Positions 30,023-38,662 of a stretch of 64,000 nucleotides of DNA are shown here, one piece after another. A program made the translations under genes and the position numbers. Under the pieces are notes generated by a model. The model saw only the letters and a list, made by a program, of their open reading frames with translations, did not search any database and was not told where the DNA came from. Position 1 is the first letter of the stretch; every line of letters begins with the position of its first letter. This stretch comes from Flavobacteriaceae bacterium (GTDB taxonomy: Bacteria > Bacteroidota > Bacteroidia > Flavobacteriales > Flavobacteriaceae): assembly GCA_018646605.1 (NCBI GenBank), contig JABGUL010000042.1, forward strand, positions 45,270-109,269. Reading direction: 5' to 3'.

Positions 30023-31297
30023 TTAATTTTTACGACCACCACTACTGCTACCAGAAGATCCTCTTCCAGCACTTGAGCTACTTGGTCTACTACTACTGCC
30101 AGAACTATATGATCTTGCCGGACTGCTGTAGCTGTTTGATCTACTGGTATTATTGTTAGTTCTATATGAACTATTGTTTGTGCTTCTGTTATTATTGTAT
30201 TGTTTTGTGGTACGTGGTTGTACTACATTTCTTTGGACAGGTCTCCTTGTTCTTGGTGAAGTTGTTTTAGTGTTATTTCTTGCTCCAGCATTATATCTTG
30301 ATTGCGAAAATCGACCACTACTACTTTTAACGGATTTTGTTGGATTTGAATTACTGTTTCTTGATAAGCCAGTAACTCCTGAGCTACCCCCACTAACATT
30401 TGGTCTTGCAGTTCTAGAACCTCCAATAGTTTTATTTCCCAATCTATTATTACTTCCATTTCCAATCAATACGTTTCTCCCAAGAGAATTTACTCCTCTT
30501 CCTACATTAATTCGGTTGATTGTACGTTGAATATCTGTATCATTAGTTTTGGATTCACGATCTCCTTTGATTTTAGAATTTCTTGTAGAATCCCCATAAT
30601 TTTTTTCACCTCGCCCTGATTTAATTCGTGCCACAGTAGAGTTATAATCATTATTGTTTGACATGAAGCCATTTCTAAATCGATTTGCAAATCCATTACG
30701 ATTCCATGCATTTCTAAATCCGTAAGGACTATACATTCCACCATAATAATTGAATGGACTATAAAAAGAATTAAAGCCTCCCCAGTATCCTGCTAAACTA
30801 GATCCATAATACCCGAAGTAAGGGTTGTAGAAATTACCAAAACCAAATCGAAAGTGATTTCCATAGTAATTGTTCCAAAATGGTGAGTATCTAAAGGAAA
30901 AACCAGAAAGACCCCATAAATAATTTGGTGAATTGTTTACGACTATAATTTCAGTTTGGGACGTTTCTCCTCCCCAAGGGATTTGATCATAACCATTGTC
31001 TGAAGTGTTATTTTGATTTTGACCTGAACTTGAATAGCCATCGGTGTCTGTAAAATAAACTTCCTCAGAATTTTCGGCGATGTTACCTTCTGCTACTTCT
31101 TTAAAATATTGACTGTAGTAAGTGTTCTTATTTACTTCTTGTTGAGTCTCTTGTGGACGATTTGAATTTGAAACGTAGATCCCATCAGATTCAAAATATG
31201 AAGCACTTTTGAAACTTCCACAACTTAATACTAAACTTGAAAAAGCAAGCCCTAGAATTGAATTTTTAATATTCGAGAAATTAATGTTTACATTCAT
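30023..31297 (-). CDS. Gly/Asn/Ser-rich lipoprotein of unknown function
   Basis: 424 aa. The leader ILGLAFSSLVLSC has a lipobox (Cys26), so it is lipid-anchored. After a ~90-residue polar part, residues ~130-215 are aromatic/Gly/Asn-rich (FRYSPFWNNYYGNHFRFGF, YYGSSLAGYWGGF). Two related segments (RIKSGRGEKNYGDSTRN and RINVGRGVNSLGRN) follow. The last ~95 residues are almost only Ser, Asn, Thr, Arg and Gly, ending SSGGRKN. It looks disordered and surface-exposed or periplasmic; an extracellular matrix or RNA/DNA-binding role is conceivable because of the Arg-Gly content, but nothing proves it. It leads an operon with the FadL-like gene. I recognise the type as common in Flavobacteriia, without a function. 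Confidence 0.75.
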   Translation of the reverse strand: MNVNINFSNIKNSILGLAFSSLVLSCGSFKSASYFESDGIYVSNSNRPQETQQEVNKNTYYSQYFKEVAEGNIAENSEEVYFTDTDGYSSSGQNQNNTSDNGYDQIPWGGETSQTEIIVVNNSPNYLWGLSGFSFRYSPFWNNYYGNHFRFGFGNFYNPYFGYYGSSLAGYWGGFNSFYSPFNYYGGMYSPYGFRNAWNRNGFANRFRNGFMSNNNDYNSTVARIKSGRGEKNYGDSTRNSKIKGDRESKTNDTDIQRTINRINVGRGVNSLGRNVLIGNGSNNRLGNKTIGGSRTARPNVSGGSSGVTGLSRNSNSNPTKSVKSSSGRFSQSRYNAGARNNTKTTSPRTRRPVQRNVVQPRTTKQYNNNRSTNNSSYRTNNNTSRSNSYSSPARSYSSGSSSRPSSSSAGRGSSGSSSGGRKN

Positions 31298-31331
31298 AAT
31301 GATTCGTTTTAGAGATATGATTCAAAAAGTT

Positions 31332-31339
31332 TAGTTTTG
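31332..31339 (+). promoter_or_regulatory. -7 promoter element, candidate for proS
   Basis: TAGTTTTG matches TAnnTTTG, 52 bp before the proS ATG. Confidence 0.4.
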
Positions 31340-31360
31340 TACCACAAATATTATTCTAAA

Positions 31361-31368
31361 CAAATATA
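31361..31368 (-). promoter_or_regulatory. -7 promoter element for the Gly/Asn/Ser-rich gene
   Basis: TATATTTG on the minus strand, 63 bp before the ATG at 31297. The divergent intergenic region also holds the proS element. Confidence 0.5.
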
Positions 31369-31391
31369 GGCAAAATCTATGCCACGTTTAT

Positions 31392-32870
31392 ATGGCCAGT
31401 AAATTAACTTCAAGAAGTACAGATTATTCCAAATGGTATAACGAAATTGTAGTAAATGCAGACCTCGCAGAAAATTCTGCTGTCAGAGGGTGCATGGTTA
31501 TTAAACCTTATGGCTATGCCATTTGGGAAAAAATGCAAGCGGAATTAGACAAAATGTTTAAGGCGACGGGGCATGAAAATGCTTATTTTCCACTTTTTGT
31601 TCCCAAGAGCTTGTTTGAAGCCGAAGAAAAAAACGCAGAGGGTTTTGCCAAAGAATGTGCGGTGGTAACTCATTATCGTTTGAAAAATGATGAAAACAAC
31701 CCTGGAAAGCTTATTGTCGATCCTAATGCAAAGCTGGAGGAGGAGTTAGTCGTTAGACCTACGAGTGAGGCTGTTATTTGGAATACTTATAAAACCTGGA
31801 TTCAATCCTACCGCGATTTACCGATCTTAATTAACCAATGGGCAAATGTAGTTCGTTGGGAAATGAGAACCCGTTTATTTCTTCGTACGGCAGAATTTTT
31901 ATGGCAAGAAGGCCATACAGCGCACGCAACCAAAGCGGAAGCAATGACAGAGGCAAAACTAATGAATCAAGTCTATGCTGATTTTGTTGAAAATTATATG
32001 GCCATACCTGTTATTCAAGGTGTCAAAACCGAAAGTGAGCGTTTTGCAGGAGCAGAAGAGACCTTCTGTATAGAGGCTTTAATGCAAGATGGAAAAGCTT
32101 TACAAGCGGGTACTTCTCATTTTTTAGGACAAAATTTCGCAAAAGCTTTTGATGTCAAATATGCAACTGCTGAGGGAGGTCTTGAATACGTTTGGGCAAC
32201 TTCTTGGGGTGTTTCCACTCGCTTAATAGGCGCGTTAATAATGACACATAGTGATGATAATGGTTTGGTATTACCCCCTAATTTAGCTCCTACACAAGTA
32301 GTAATTATCCCTATCTATCGTGGGGAAGAAGAGCAAAATAAAGTTGCAGCTACTGCTGAAAAAATAAAAGTAGCTCTAGAAGAACAAAACATTCGTGTGA
32401 AATTTGATAATCGAGATAAATTCAAGCCTGGTTATAAGTTTAATGATTACGAGCTAAAGGGAGTTCCACTGCGAATTGCTATTGGACCTAAAGATTTACA
32501 AAACGGTACAGTTGAAATTGCTCGTCGTGATAATTTAACTAAAGAAGTTGTTTCTCAAGACGAAATTGTTGATTACATATCCTCTCAGTTGGCGCAAATT
32601 CAAATTGATTTATTTGAGAAAGCCAAAGCCTTCAGGGCTGATAATATTACTAAAGTTGATGACTTTAAAACTTTTCAAGAAGTAATTAAAGGAAAAGGTG
32701 GATTTATTTCTGCTCATTGGGACGGAACAAATGAATCTGAAGAAGCAATAAAAAAAGCTACAAAAGCAACCATTCGATGTATTCCTTTGGATAATGTTAA
32801 AGAAGCAGGTGTTTGTGTATATTCTGGAAAACCATCAAATCAAAGAGTTCTTTTTGCAAAATCCTATTGA
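31392..32870 (+). CDS. proS: Prolyl-tRNA synthetase (short, archaeal/eukaryal type)
   Basis: 492 aa. This is the type without the YbaK-like editing insertion. Class II motifs are visible: motif 2 in [23 protein letters not shown], preceded by PTSEAVIW; the anticodon-binding domain from ~residue 300 ([12 protein letters not shown]); and a C-terminal zinc-like domain ending VLFAKSY. It charges tRNA-Pro in the cytoplasm. The Tyr C-terminus is typical of this ProRS class. Monocistronic and divergent from the Gly/Asn/Ser-rich gene. Confidence 0.96.
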   Translation: MASKLTSRSTDYSKWYNEIVVNADLAENSAVRGCMVIKPYGYAIWEKMQAELDKMFKATGHENAYFPLFVPKSLFEAEEKNAEGFAKECAVVTHYRLKNDENNPGKLIVDPNAKLEEELVVRPTSEAVIWNTYKTWIQSYRDLPILINQWANVVRWEMRTRLFLRTAEFLWQEGHTAHATKAEAMTEAKLMNQVYADFVENYMAIPVIQGVKTESERFAGAEETFCIEALMQDGKALQAGTSHFLGQNFAKAFDVKYATAEGGLEYVWATSWGVSTRLIGALIMTHSDDNGLVLPPNLAPTQVVIIPIYRGEEEQNKVAATAEKIKVALEEQNIRVKFDNRDKFKPGYKFNDYELKGVPLRIAIGPKDLQNGTVEIARRDNLTKEVVSQDEIVDYISSQLAQIQIDLFEKAKAFRADNITKVDDFKTFQEVIKGKGGFISAHWDGTNESEEAIKKATKATIRCIPLDNVKEAGVCVYSGKPSNQRVLFAKSY

Positions 32871-33060
32871 TTTAGAAACTCTTAGGAATCATTTATTTTT
32901 TGAAATTAATTCAAGCACATTTCGTTACAACATAATTTTTTTCCTCTGTTGTTTTGTCTAAATCACTGATTTTATTCAAGAATAGGGTCCAACTTTTTTA
33001 TAAGAATGAGATTTAAAATTTAACCCTTCAGAAAAAAAAATAGTTATCTCATGTTTTTGG

Positions 33061-33091
33061 TTGTATAATAATATTTTTACGTGTACATTTG
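33061..33091 (+). promoter_or_regulatory. Promoter of tRNA-Glu / rpsT (-33 and -7)
   Basis: TTG at 33061-33063 (within TTTTTGGTTG), a 20-bp spacer and TACATTTG at 33084-33091, one of the best consensus matches in the window. It lies 15 bp before the tRNA 5' end. The 235 bp from 32871 to here hold no gene that I can see. Confidence 0.7.
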
Positions 33092-33105
33092 CGCACGAAA
33101 AATAT

Positions 33106-33177
33106 GGCCCGTTCGTCTATCGGTTAGGACGCCAGGTTTTCATCCTGGAAAGAGGGGTTCGACTCCCCTACGGGCTA
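33106..33177 (+). tRNA. tRNA-Glu (anticodon TTC)
   Basis: A 72-nt cloverleaf. Acceptor GGCCCGT pairs with ACGGGCT (one G-U), the anticodon stem CCAGG/CCTGG encloses TTTTCAT with anticodon TTC at 33139-33141, and the T-loop is GGTTCGACTCC. CCA is not encoded. rpsT starts 17 nt downstream, so the tRNA and mRNA may share a primary transcript. Confidence 0.97.
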
Positions 33178-33194
33178 CAATTTAAAAATAAGAC

Positions 33195-33446
33195 ATGGCA
33201 AATCACAAATCGGCTTTAAAAAGAATACGATCAAATAACAAAAAAAGACTTTTGAATCGTTTCCAACACAAAACAACGCGTAATGCGATCAAAAGATTGA
33301 AAGATCTAACGGACAAGAAGGAGGCGCAAAAGTTATTTCCTGGCGTTGTATCTTTGATTGACAAGCTTTCAAAGAAGAATATTATTCATTCCAATAAAGG
33401 ATCTAACTTAAAATCTAAGTTAGCGAAGCATGTTGCTTCTCTTTAG
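33195..33446 (+). CDS. rpsT: 30S ribosomal protein S20
   Basis: 83 aa, very basic. It begins MANHKSALKRIRSNNKKRL and is a three-helix bundle that binds the 5' domain of 16S rRNA. Length and pattern are those of bacterial S20. It lies 17 nt behind tRNA-Glu and ends before a strong bidirectional terminator shared with rho. Confidence 0.96.
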   Translation: MANHKSALKRIRSNNKKRLLNRFQHKTTRNAIKRLKDLTDKKEAQKLFPGVVSLIDKLSKKNIIHSNKGSNLKSKLAKHVASL

Positions 33447-33467
33447 GAAGAAATATTTCACTCAAAA

Positions 33468-33495
33468 AAAAAGGCTCCAATTTGGAGCCTTTTTT
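33468..33495. terminator. Bidirectional terminator between rpsT and rho
   Basis: AAGGCTCCAA and TTGGAGCCTT form a near-continuous stem with A and T tracts on the two sides, serving both convergent genes. Confidence 0.9.
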
Positions 33496-33514
33496 AGTTT
33501 AAATAAGTTCGAGT

Positions 33515-35122
33515 CTAGGAATTCATAGAAATCAAGAACTCTTCATTGCTCTGTGTGCGTTTAAAACGGTCGTTAATGAACTCCATAGCTTCAACTGGAT
33601 TCATGTCGGCTAAATATTTTCTCATGATCCACATGCGCTTAATGGTCGTTTCATCGAGGAGCAAGTCATCTCTTCGTGTACTAGAAGAAATTAAGTCAAT
33701 TGCAGGGAATATTCTTCTATTGGCAATACGTCTATCCAATTGAAGTTCCATATTTCCAGTTCCTTTAAATTCTTCAAAGATAACCTCATCCATTTTAGAT
33801 CCGGTTTCTGTAAGCGCTGTTGCGATTATGGACAATGATCCTCCATTTTCAATATTACGAGCTGCTCCAAAGAACCGTTTGGGTTTGTGTAGTGCATTTG
33901 CATCAACTCCTCCACTTAATATTTTACCTGAGGCAGGCTGAACCGTGTTGTAAGCTCTAGCAAGACGTGTAATAGAATCCAAAAGGATGACAACGTCATG
34001 TCCACATTCTACCAATCTCTTTGCCTTCTCTAGAACAATATTGGCCACTTTTACGTGACGATCTGCTGGCTCATCAAAGGTTGATGCTACAACTTCACCA
34101 TCTACATTACGTTGCATATCAGTTACTTCTTCTGGACGTTCGTCAATTAATAAGATCAATTGATAAACCTCAGGGTGATTGGCAGCAATTGCATTTGCTA
34201 TGTCTTTAAGTAGCATTGTTTTACCTGTTTTAGGCTGAGATACTATCATCCCTCTTTGCCCTTTCCCAATGGGGGAAAACAAGTCCATAATTCGTGTAGA
34301 AATTGTACTTGACTTATCTGCAAGGTTAAACTTTTCTTGAGGAAATAGTGGAGTTAGGTGTTCAAAGGAAACACGATCTCTAACTACTTTAGGGTCAAGT
34401 CCATTGATTTTATCTACTTTTATTAAAGGGAAATATTTTTCACCTTCTTTAGGAGGTCGAACCGTTCCCAATACCGTATCTCCGGTTTTTAAACCAAACA
34501 ATCTAATCTGTGACTGTGATGCATAGACATCATCTGGGGAGGATAAGTAATTGTAGTCAGACGACCTTAAAAAACCATACCCTTCTGGCATAATTTCTAA
34601 AACCCCTTCTGTTTCTACGATACCATCAAACTCAAAATCAGGTTCACGGTAGCGACTTCGATTGTCTTTATTGTGATTAGATTCATTGCGGTTATTATTC
34701 TTGTTGTGATTTGCGTTTGGATTATTGTTGGGTTTATTTGGAGTATTCCCATTCCCATTCGGGTTATTCCCATTATGTCTGGGCCCCCCTAGTTGTGGGT
34801 TATTTTTGTTTTGATGTTTATTATTGCTGTTATTAGGATTTTTCTGAACACCTTGTTTCGGATCAACCGGTTGCTTGGGTTTAGATTTTTGAACCGGAAA
34901 TATTTTTAAAGGGGCTTTTTTTTCTTGTCCCTCTTCTTTAGATACAGCAGTAGGTGGGGGAGTCGCAGCAGTTTCTTCATCTGGTTTTGAAGCGATGAAG
35001 TCAACAATTTGATAAATTAAATCTAGTTTTTTCAAACCAGCGATTCGTTTAACACCAATTTTTTTTGCAATTTCTTGTAACTCGGGGAGTTTCTTTGTTT
35101 TAAGAGTAGCTATTTCGTACAT
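33515..35122 (-). CDS. rho: Transcription termination factor Rho, with Asn-rich insertion
   Basis: 535 aa against ~420 in E. coli. Residues 1-45 are the Rho_N SAP-like helix domain ([13 protein letters not shown]). Residues ~46-165 are a disordered linker that is Pro/Lys-rich and then strongly Asn/His/Gly-rich. The cold-shock RNA-binding domain follows ([15 protein letters not shown]). The RecA-like motor has the P-loop SQPKTGKT and the conserved [12 protein letters not shown] and [13 protein letters not shown]. It is the hexameric RNA helicase that ends transcription. The insertion is a known feature of Bacteroidota Rho. A leader hairpin lies just upstream (35141-35170). Confidence 0.96.
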   Translation of the reverse strand: MYEIATLKTKKLPELQEIAKKIGVKRIAGLKKLDLIYQIVDFIASKPDEETAATPPPTAVSKEEGQEKKAPLKIFPVQKSKPKQPVDPKQGVQKNPNNSNNKHQNKNNPQLGGPRHNGNNPNGNGNTPNKPNNNPNANHNKNNNRNESNHNKDNRSRYREPDFEFDGIVETEGVLEIMPEGYGFLRSSDYNYLSSPDDVYASQSQIRLFGLKTGDTVLGTVRPPKEGEKYFPLIKVDKINGLDPKVVRDRVSFEHLTPLFPQEKFNLADKSSTISTRIMDLFSPIGKGQRGMIVSQPKTGKTMLLKDIANAIAANHPEVYQLILLIDERPEEVTDMQRNVDGEVVASTFDEPADRHVKVANIVLEKAKRLVECGHDVVILLDSITRLARAYNTVQPASGKILSGGVDANALHKPKRFFGAARNIENGGSLSIIATALTETGSKMDEVIFEEFKGTGNMELQLDRRIANRRIFPAIDLISSSTRRDDLLLDETTIKRMWIMRKYLADMNPVEAMEFINDRFKRTQSNEEFLISMNS

Positions 35123-35140
35123 GAAGTTTTTGTGATTATG

Positions 35141-35170
35141 ACTTTAAGGTTTTGAATTTACCTTTAAAGT
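35141..35170 (-). promoter_or_regulatory. Hairpin in the rho leader
   Basis: ACCTTAAAGT-type arms (35141-35150 and 35160-35170, one bulged base, 9-nt loop) sit 18-48 nt before the rho ATG. A degenerate -7 element, TAATATTG, lies upstream at 35190-35197, so the hairpin would be in the mRNA leader. It may affect rho expression. Confidence 0.4.
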
Positions 35171-35235
35171 TTTAATAATTGTAGAGCAGCAATATTACAA
35201 ATTTTATTTTAAAAACACTGCTTTTAAAAAAAAGT

Positions 35236-35243
35236 TAATTTTG
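35236..35243 (+). promoter_or_regulatory. -7 promoter element for the DUF4293 gene
   Basis: TAATTTTG matches TAnnTTTG and ends 14 bp before the ATG. Confidence 0.45.
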
Positions 35244-35257
35244 TAAAAAAAGCAATC

Positions 35258-35647
35258 ATGATTCAACGCATTCAATCTATTTACTTGCTTCTCGTAATTT
35301 CGCTTTCTAGTTCTTTGGGATTTATTTTTCTTCAACCTGAAAATGAAATGGTATTAACGTCGTTTTATACTTCTTATAGACTGTTTTGGAGTGTTCCTTT
35401 ACTATCACTCATAGCTTTACTTTTGTTTAAGAGACGAAAACTTCAAGCACTAGTATGCGTTATGCTCCTGCTGGTTAATCTTATTCCTGTTATAGTTTAT
35501 GGTCAGAAAAGCCTAAATGAAAGTGAAATAATTACGTATTATGTGGTGATCGCGCTTTCTTTATTGAATTTTATACTGGTATATATATCTCGTCGTGCCA
35601 TTTTGAAAGACGAAAAGTTAGTTCGCTCCGTCGACCGCATTCGATAA
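35258..35647 (+). CDS. DUF4293 family integral membrane protein
   Basis: 129 aa. Four hydrophobic segments are visible (YLLLVISLSSSLGFIFL, FWSVPLLSLIALLLF, ALVCVMLLLVNLIPVIVYG, YYVVIALSLLNFILVYI). The start MIQRIQSIYLLL is the hallmark of the Bacteroidota DUF4293 family, which usually sits next to rho, as here. The function is unknown. Its last 30 bp overlap the end of the convergent phosphoesterase gene. Confidence 0.88.
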   Translation: MIQRIQSIYLLLVISLSSSLGFIFLQPENEMVLTSFYTSYRLFWSVPLLSLIALLLFKRRKLQALVCVMLLLVNLIPVIVYGQKSLNESEIITYYVVIALSLLNFILVYISRRAILKDEKLVRSVDRIR

Positions 35648-36145
35648 CGCACCCCTTAACCCAATTTCTATAGCTTCAAGGTTTTGTATTTTACCTTGCG
35701 AAACCTCAAAGCGCAACATGGTTCTTACTTTATGAAACCCAGAAATTCCAGCAGCTCCCGGATTCATATGTAGGTGCCCCATTTTTTTATCCTGAATGAC
35801 TTTTAATATGTGAGAATGACCACAGATAAATAATTTGGGTTTGTATTGTGATATCAATCTTTTGGCCTGTGGAGTGTATCGCCCTGGATATCCTGCAATA
35901 TGCATAATAAGTACATTTACCCCCTCACAATTAAATGAAAGCACCTCAGGTGCTTGCAAGCGAACTTTATCGCCATCTATATTTCCATATACTGCTCTAG
36001 AGGGTTTGAGCGCTGTAAGGCTATCTAAAACTTCCAGCTTTCCAATATCGCCTGCATGCCAGACTTCATCAGCTTGATTAACATAGTTGCTAATCTTTGA
36101 GTCAAAACATCCGTGCGTATCGGAAAGCAATAAAATTTTTTTCAA
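35618..36145 (-). CDS. YfcE-type metallophosphoesterase
   Basis: 175 aa. It is a calcineurin-like fold of the YfcE/MJ0936 class: metal-binding LLSDTHG (6-12), WHAGDIG, YGNIDGD and CGHSH are all present. Such enzymes are small cytoplasmic phosphodiesterases whose physiological substrates are unclear. The 3' end overlaps the DUF4293 gene by 30 bp in convergent orientation. The start is supported by a TAATTTTG element 18 bp upstream. Confidence 0.9.
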   Translation of the reverse strand: MKKILLLSDTHGCFDSKISNYVNQADEVWHAGDIGKLEVLDSLTALKPSRAVYGNIDGDKVRLQAPEVLSFNCEGVNVLIMHIAGYPGRYTPQAKRLISQYKPKLFICGHSHILKVIQDKKMGHLHMNPGAAGISGFHKVRTMLRFEVSQGKIQNLEAIEIGLRGALSNAVDGAN

Positions 36146-36162
36146 GATTTTGTATATTTAGT

Positions 36163-36170
36163 CAAAATTA
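36163..36170 (-). promoter_or_regulatory. -7 promoter element for the YfcE-type gene
   Basis: TAATTTTG on the minus strand, ending 17 bp before the ATG at 36145. Confidence 0.45.
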
Positions 36171-36192
36171 AACTATTCCTAAATCTTAAACA

Positions 36193-36627
36193 ATGCCCAT
36201 GGAAAGCAGTAACACCTTCTATTCCACATCAAAAAATAAAGGTTTGATTCACTTTCATAAAGATCATATTTCTTTTCGATTGGAAGCTGACCACGCCATT
36301 AGAAAGACTTTTTATTCAGAAATGGATTCCATTTCAATTCAAAATAAAGGGAAGTTGTTTACTCTTATTTTTTTTATTTTTACCGTACTGTTGTTAATAG
36401 CATCTGTTTATTTATATTTTGATCAAGGAGGAACGGTTTTAAATATTGTTACCTCTCTTTTATTGTTTTTTTCCGGTTTTTATAATTGGAGATTTAGTAA
36501 CAGTGGGCTGATACAAGTAAAAAAAGGAGGTTTACTGATTGATGTCTTTTATTCTATAAAAAAGCAAGAAGTAAAAAGCGTTTTTGAGACGCTTCAGATG
36601 AAGTTAACCGAAGAGTTCGTTTCTTAA
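36193..36627 (+). CDS. Small membrane protein of unknown function
   Basis: 144 aa. Two predicted membrane helices (LFTLIFFIFTVLLLIASVYLYF at ~55-76, then TVLNIVTSLLLFFSGFYNW at ~80-100) are flanked by polar ends. The N-terminal ~50 residues carry IHFHKDHISFRLEADHAIRK-like strands, and the C-terminal ~45 residues resemble a PH-like or YdbT-like segment (GLIQVKKGGLLIDVFYSIKKQEV). I do not recognise a family. It is divergent from the YfcE gene and converges on the amidohydrolase. Confidence 0.65.
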   Translation: MPMESSNTFYSTSKNKGLIHFHKDHISFRLEADHAIRKTFYSEMDSISIQNKGKLFTLIFFIFTVLLLIASVYLYFDQGGTVLNIVTSLLLFFSGFYNWRFSNSGLIQVKKGGLLIDVFYSIKKQEVKSVFETLQMKLTEEFVS

Positions 36628-36635
36628 AATCTGAA

Positions 36636-37700
36636 CTATTCTAATTTCAATAAGTTAATTGCATTTTTGGCATAGACTTTCTCTAAAATATTTTGGTTTA
36701 AATGGAGGCCTTTACTTTTTTGTCCTCTGATCTCTAAGGAATCATCACTTGCTAAGTAGCGCCACAGTCTAGTATAATTTTGTTCTAAATTTTTTTCTTC
36801 CTCATTTAGTTGATCAGTGGTCATCGAAGTTTCTTCCATAGCGTTTCCATAGTCTGATCCAAACAATATTCTGTCTTGATAGGTGTCAAAAAAGGCACTT
36901 ACTTTTTCAGAATCTTGATGTGCTAAATCTCCAAAACGAGCTCCAATTTCTATGGACATATTTGGATATTGGTCTAGTCTAGACGCAACCATATCTACGT
37001 CATGAGACATACTTCCAAGGTGGGCACAAAGTATTTGTAATTCAGGATTATTTTTAATCCAACGATCTCGAGCAGCAATAATGGTCTCATAGGAAGGGAT
37101 TTCAGGTATTGTAAAGGCATGGTATTGTGGATTGTTTTTATAATATCCATAATGTGGGTTTTGTGGGTCAAGTTCTCTCCAAGCTTGTTCTGGCTCAGCT
37201 ATATGGGCCATCACCGGAATGCCTTTGCTCTTCAAATACTCCCAAATGGGTTGTAATCGTGTATCGTCAATTTGAATGAAATTTCCTGATTCGTCTTGTG
37301 TAACCATCCCAAAATTCTTCCAAACTTTAACCATCCTTGCACCTGAATTTATTTCTTCTTCTAGAAGCTTGATTGCATTCGTTGCAAAATCAGGGGCATC
37401 AATTCCAGTACCAATCAAGGAGGAACATAAGAAATACAGGTCAGGTTGTGTGGTTGCATGATTTTGATAATGACCCCAACTTCTTTCTACCCCTTCGGGG
37501 CCTTCCTTTGCAACATCTACTAAAACAGAGCGCATGTTCCATTTCTTTAAAAACGAAGGTAAATAAGACCTTGAATGTTGATAGTGAGAGTGTACGTCAA
37601 TTTTTGAAATAGTACCTATTTCTATCTTTTTCGGATTACTGGTTGATTGACAGGAGGAAAAAGAAATTATAATAATTAAAAAAAGATGGATATGTTTCAT
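36636..37700 (-). CDS. Amidohydrolase-2 family lipoprotein
   Basis: 354 aa. The leader MKHIHLFLIIIISFSSC has a lipobox (Cys17). The TIM-barrel metal site is marked by DVHSHY (HxH at 37-39), MAHIAEPE, LCAHLGSM and the catalytic-type Asp in LFGSDYGNA. This is the PF04909 family of decarboxylases and hydrolases acting on small carboxylates or aromatics. The extracytoplasmic location is unusual for the family but common among Bacteroidota. Substrate unknown. Confidence 0.85.
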   Translation of the reverse strand: MKHIHLFLIIIISFSSCQSTSNPKKIEIGTISKIDVHSHYQHSRSYLPSFLKKWNMRSVLVDVAKEGPEGVERSWGHYQNHATTQPDLYFLCSSLIGTGIDAPDFATNAIKLLEEEINSGARMVKVWKNFGMVTQDESGNFIQIDDTRLQPIWEYLKSKGIPVMAHIAEPEQAWRELDPQNPHYGYYKNNPQYHAFTIPEIPSYETIIAARDRWIKNNPELQILCAHLGSMSHDVDMVASRLDQYPNMSIEIGARFGDLAHQDSEKVSAFFDTYQDRILFGSDYGNAMEETSMTTDQLNEEEKNLEQNYTRLWRYLASDDSLEIRGQKSKGLHLNQNILEKVYAKNAINLLKLE

Positions 37701-37800
37701 ATTTAGCAGTAAAATTTAATACAAGGTAATTTTTTAAATTAATCTTTATGGCCATCATGAAAAGAATAATTGAACGGTTCCATAGTCGAGTAGGGCATGC

Positions 37801-38589
37801 TTAATCTAAATAGAGGGTTCCCGTGGCATAGGTTTTTGCTTTGCCACTGAGGATTACTCGATCTTTTTTGTTTAGGCACAACAGTTCTCCACGTCTTTCG
37901 GAAATTTGAAACGCATGTAATTGGTCTTTATCTAGGCGTTTTGCCCAAAAAGGAACCAATGAGCAATGAGCTGAACCTGTTACCGGATCTTCAAGTATGG
38001 AGGCTTGCGAAGTAAAAAAACGAGATACAAAATCAACATTATCCCCTTTAGCAGTTACAATAACACCTCCAGGATTTAAATTGATTTGATCAAAAATTTG
38101 TCGATCAATCTGAATCGATGCGATTTCCTCTTCGGTGTCATAAACTAATACATAATCCCGAGACTTATAAACTTCCTTTGGCATTATATTTAATGAATTT
38201 TTGATGCTCTTTGGTAGTTCAGAAGCAATAGGCATTCGTGATGGAAAGTCTAAGTGATACATTTCGTCATACATCGCAACAGTCAAATCACCACTTAGTG
38301 TTTCAAAAACAATTTCTTTTTTAGGGTAGTTCATTTGTGTCTTCAGACAGTGTGCTGTGGCAAGGGTAGCATGACCACATAAATCCATTTCAATCTCTGG
38401 GGTAAACCAGCGTAAATGAAAGCGCTCTCCATGTTCAATAAAAAAGGCCGTTTCTGGGACTGCATTTTCTTTTGCGATATTCAATAAAGTTGAGTTAGGG
38501 AGCCATTCTTTAAGAGGAACTACACAGGCAGGATTGCCGCCAAAAATTTTGTTTGTGAACGCATCTATTTGATAAAAAGGAAGTTTCAT
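37801..38589 (-). CDS. PhzF-family isomerase/epimerase-like protein
   Basis: 262 aa. It has the two-domain PhzF fold with the start YQIDAFTNKIFGGNPACVV, the active-site Glu in ENAVPETAFF, LCGHATLATAHCL, and the C-terminal GSAHCSLVPFWAKRL repeat of the fold. PhzF relatives isomerise phenazine precursors, but most are uncharacterised housekeeping isomerases. No phenazine genes are nearby, so phenazine synthesis is not implied. Confidence 0.9.
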   Translation of the reverse strand: MKLPFYQIDAFTNKIFGGNPACVVPLKEWLPNSTLLNIAKENAVPETAFFIEHGERFHLRWFTPEIEMDLCGHATLATAHCLKTQMNYPKKEIVFETLSGDLTVAMYDEMYHLDFPSRMPIASELPKSIKNSLNIMPKEVYKSRDYVLVYDTEEEIASIQIDRQIFDQINLNPGGVIVTAKGDNVDFVSRFFTSQASILEDPVTGSAHCSLVPFWAKRLDKDQLHAFQISERRGELLCLNKKDRVILSGKAKTYATGTLYLD

Positions 38590-38637
38590 CTTTATGGTTT
38601 ATAAAAACGAATGTATTAAATAAAAGACAAAACACCC

Positions 38638-38655
38638 CAAGTGCCTTTGCACTTG
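38638..38655 (-). terminator. Hairpin between the CPBP and PhzF genes
   Basis: CAAGTGC and GCACTTG form a perfect 7-bp stem with a 4-nt loop. It is followed in the minus-strand transcript by GGGG and then a short T stretch, so it is only a weak terminator candidate. Confidence 0.4.
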
Positions 38656-38662
38656 ATTGCCA

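Noticed and set aside
30153..30530. 125-codon open frame on the plus strand with Leu/Val-rich product
   Set aside because: It is antisense to the Asn/Ser/Thr-rich codons of the lipoprotein gene, which read as Leu/Val/Leu in reverse. The hydrophobic bias is a composition artefact.
37749..37805. 18-codon plus-strand frame (MAIMKRIIERF...) between the amidohydrolase and PhzF genes
   Set aside because: Too short and without a promoter element; it runs into the PhzF stop region.
37801..38589. Phenazine biosynthesis based on the PhzF gene
   Set aside because: No other phz genes are present and PhzF-like proteins are mostly housekeeping isomerases.
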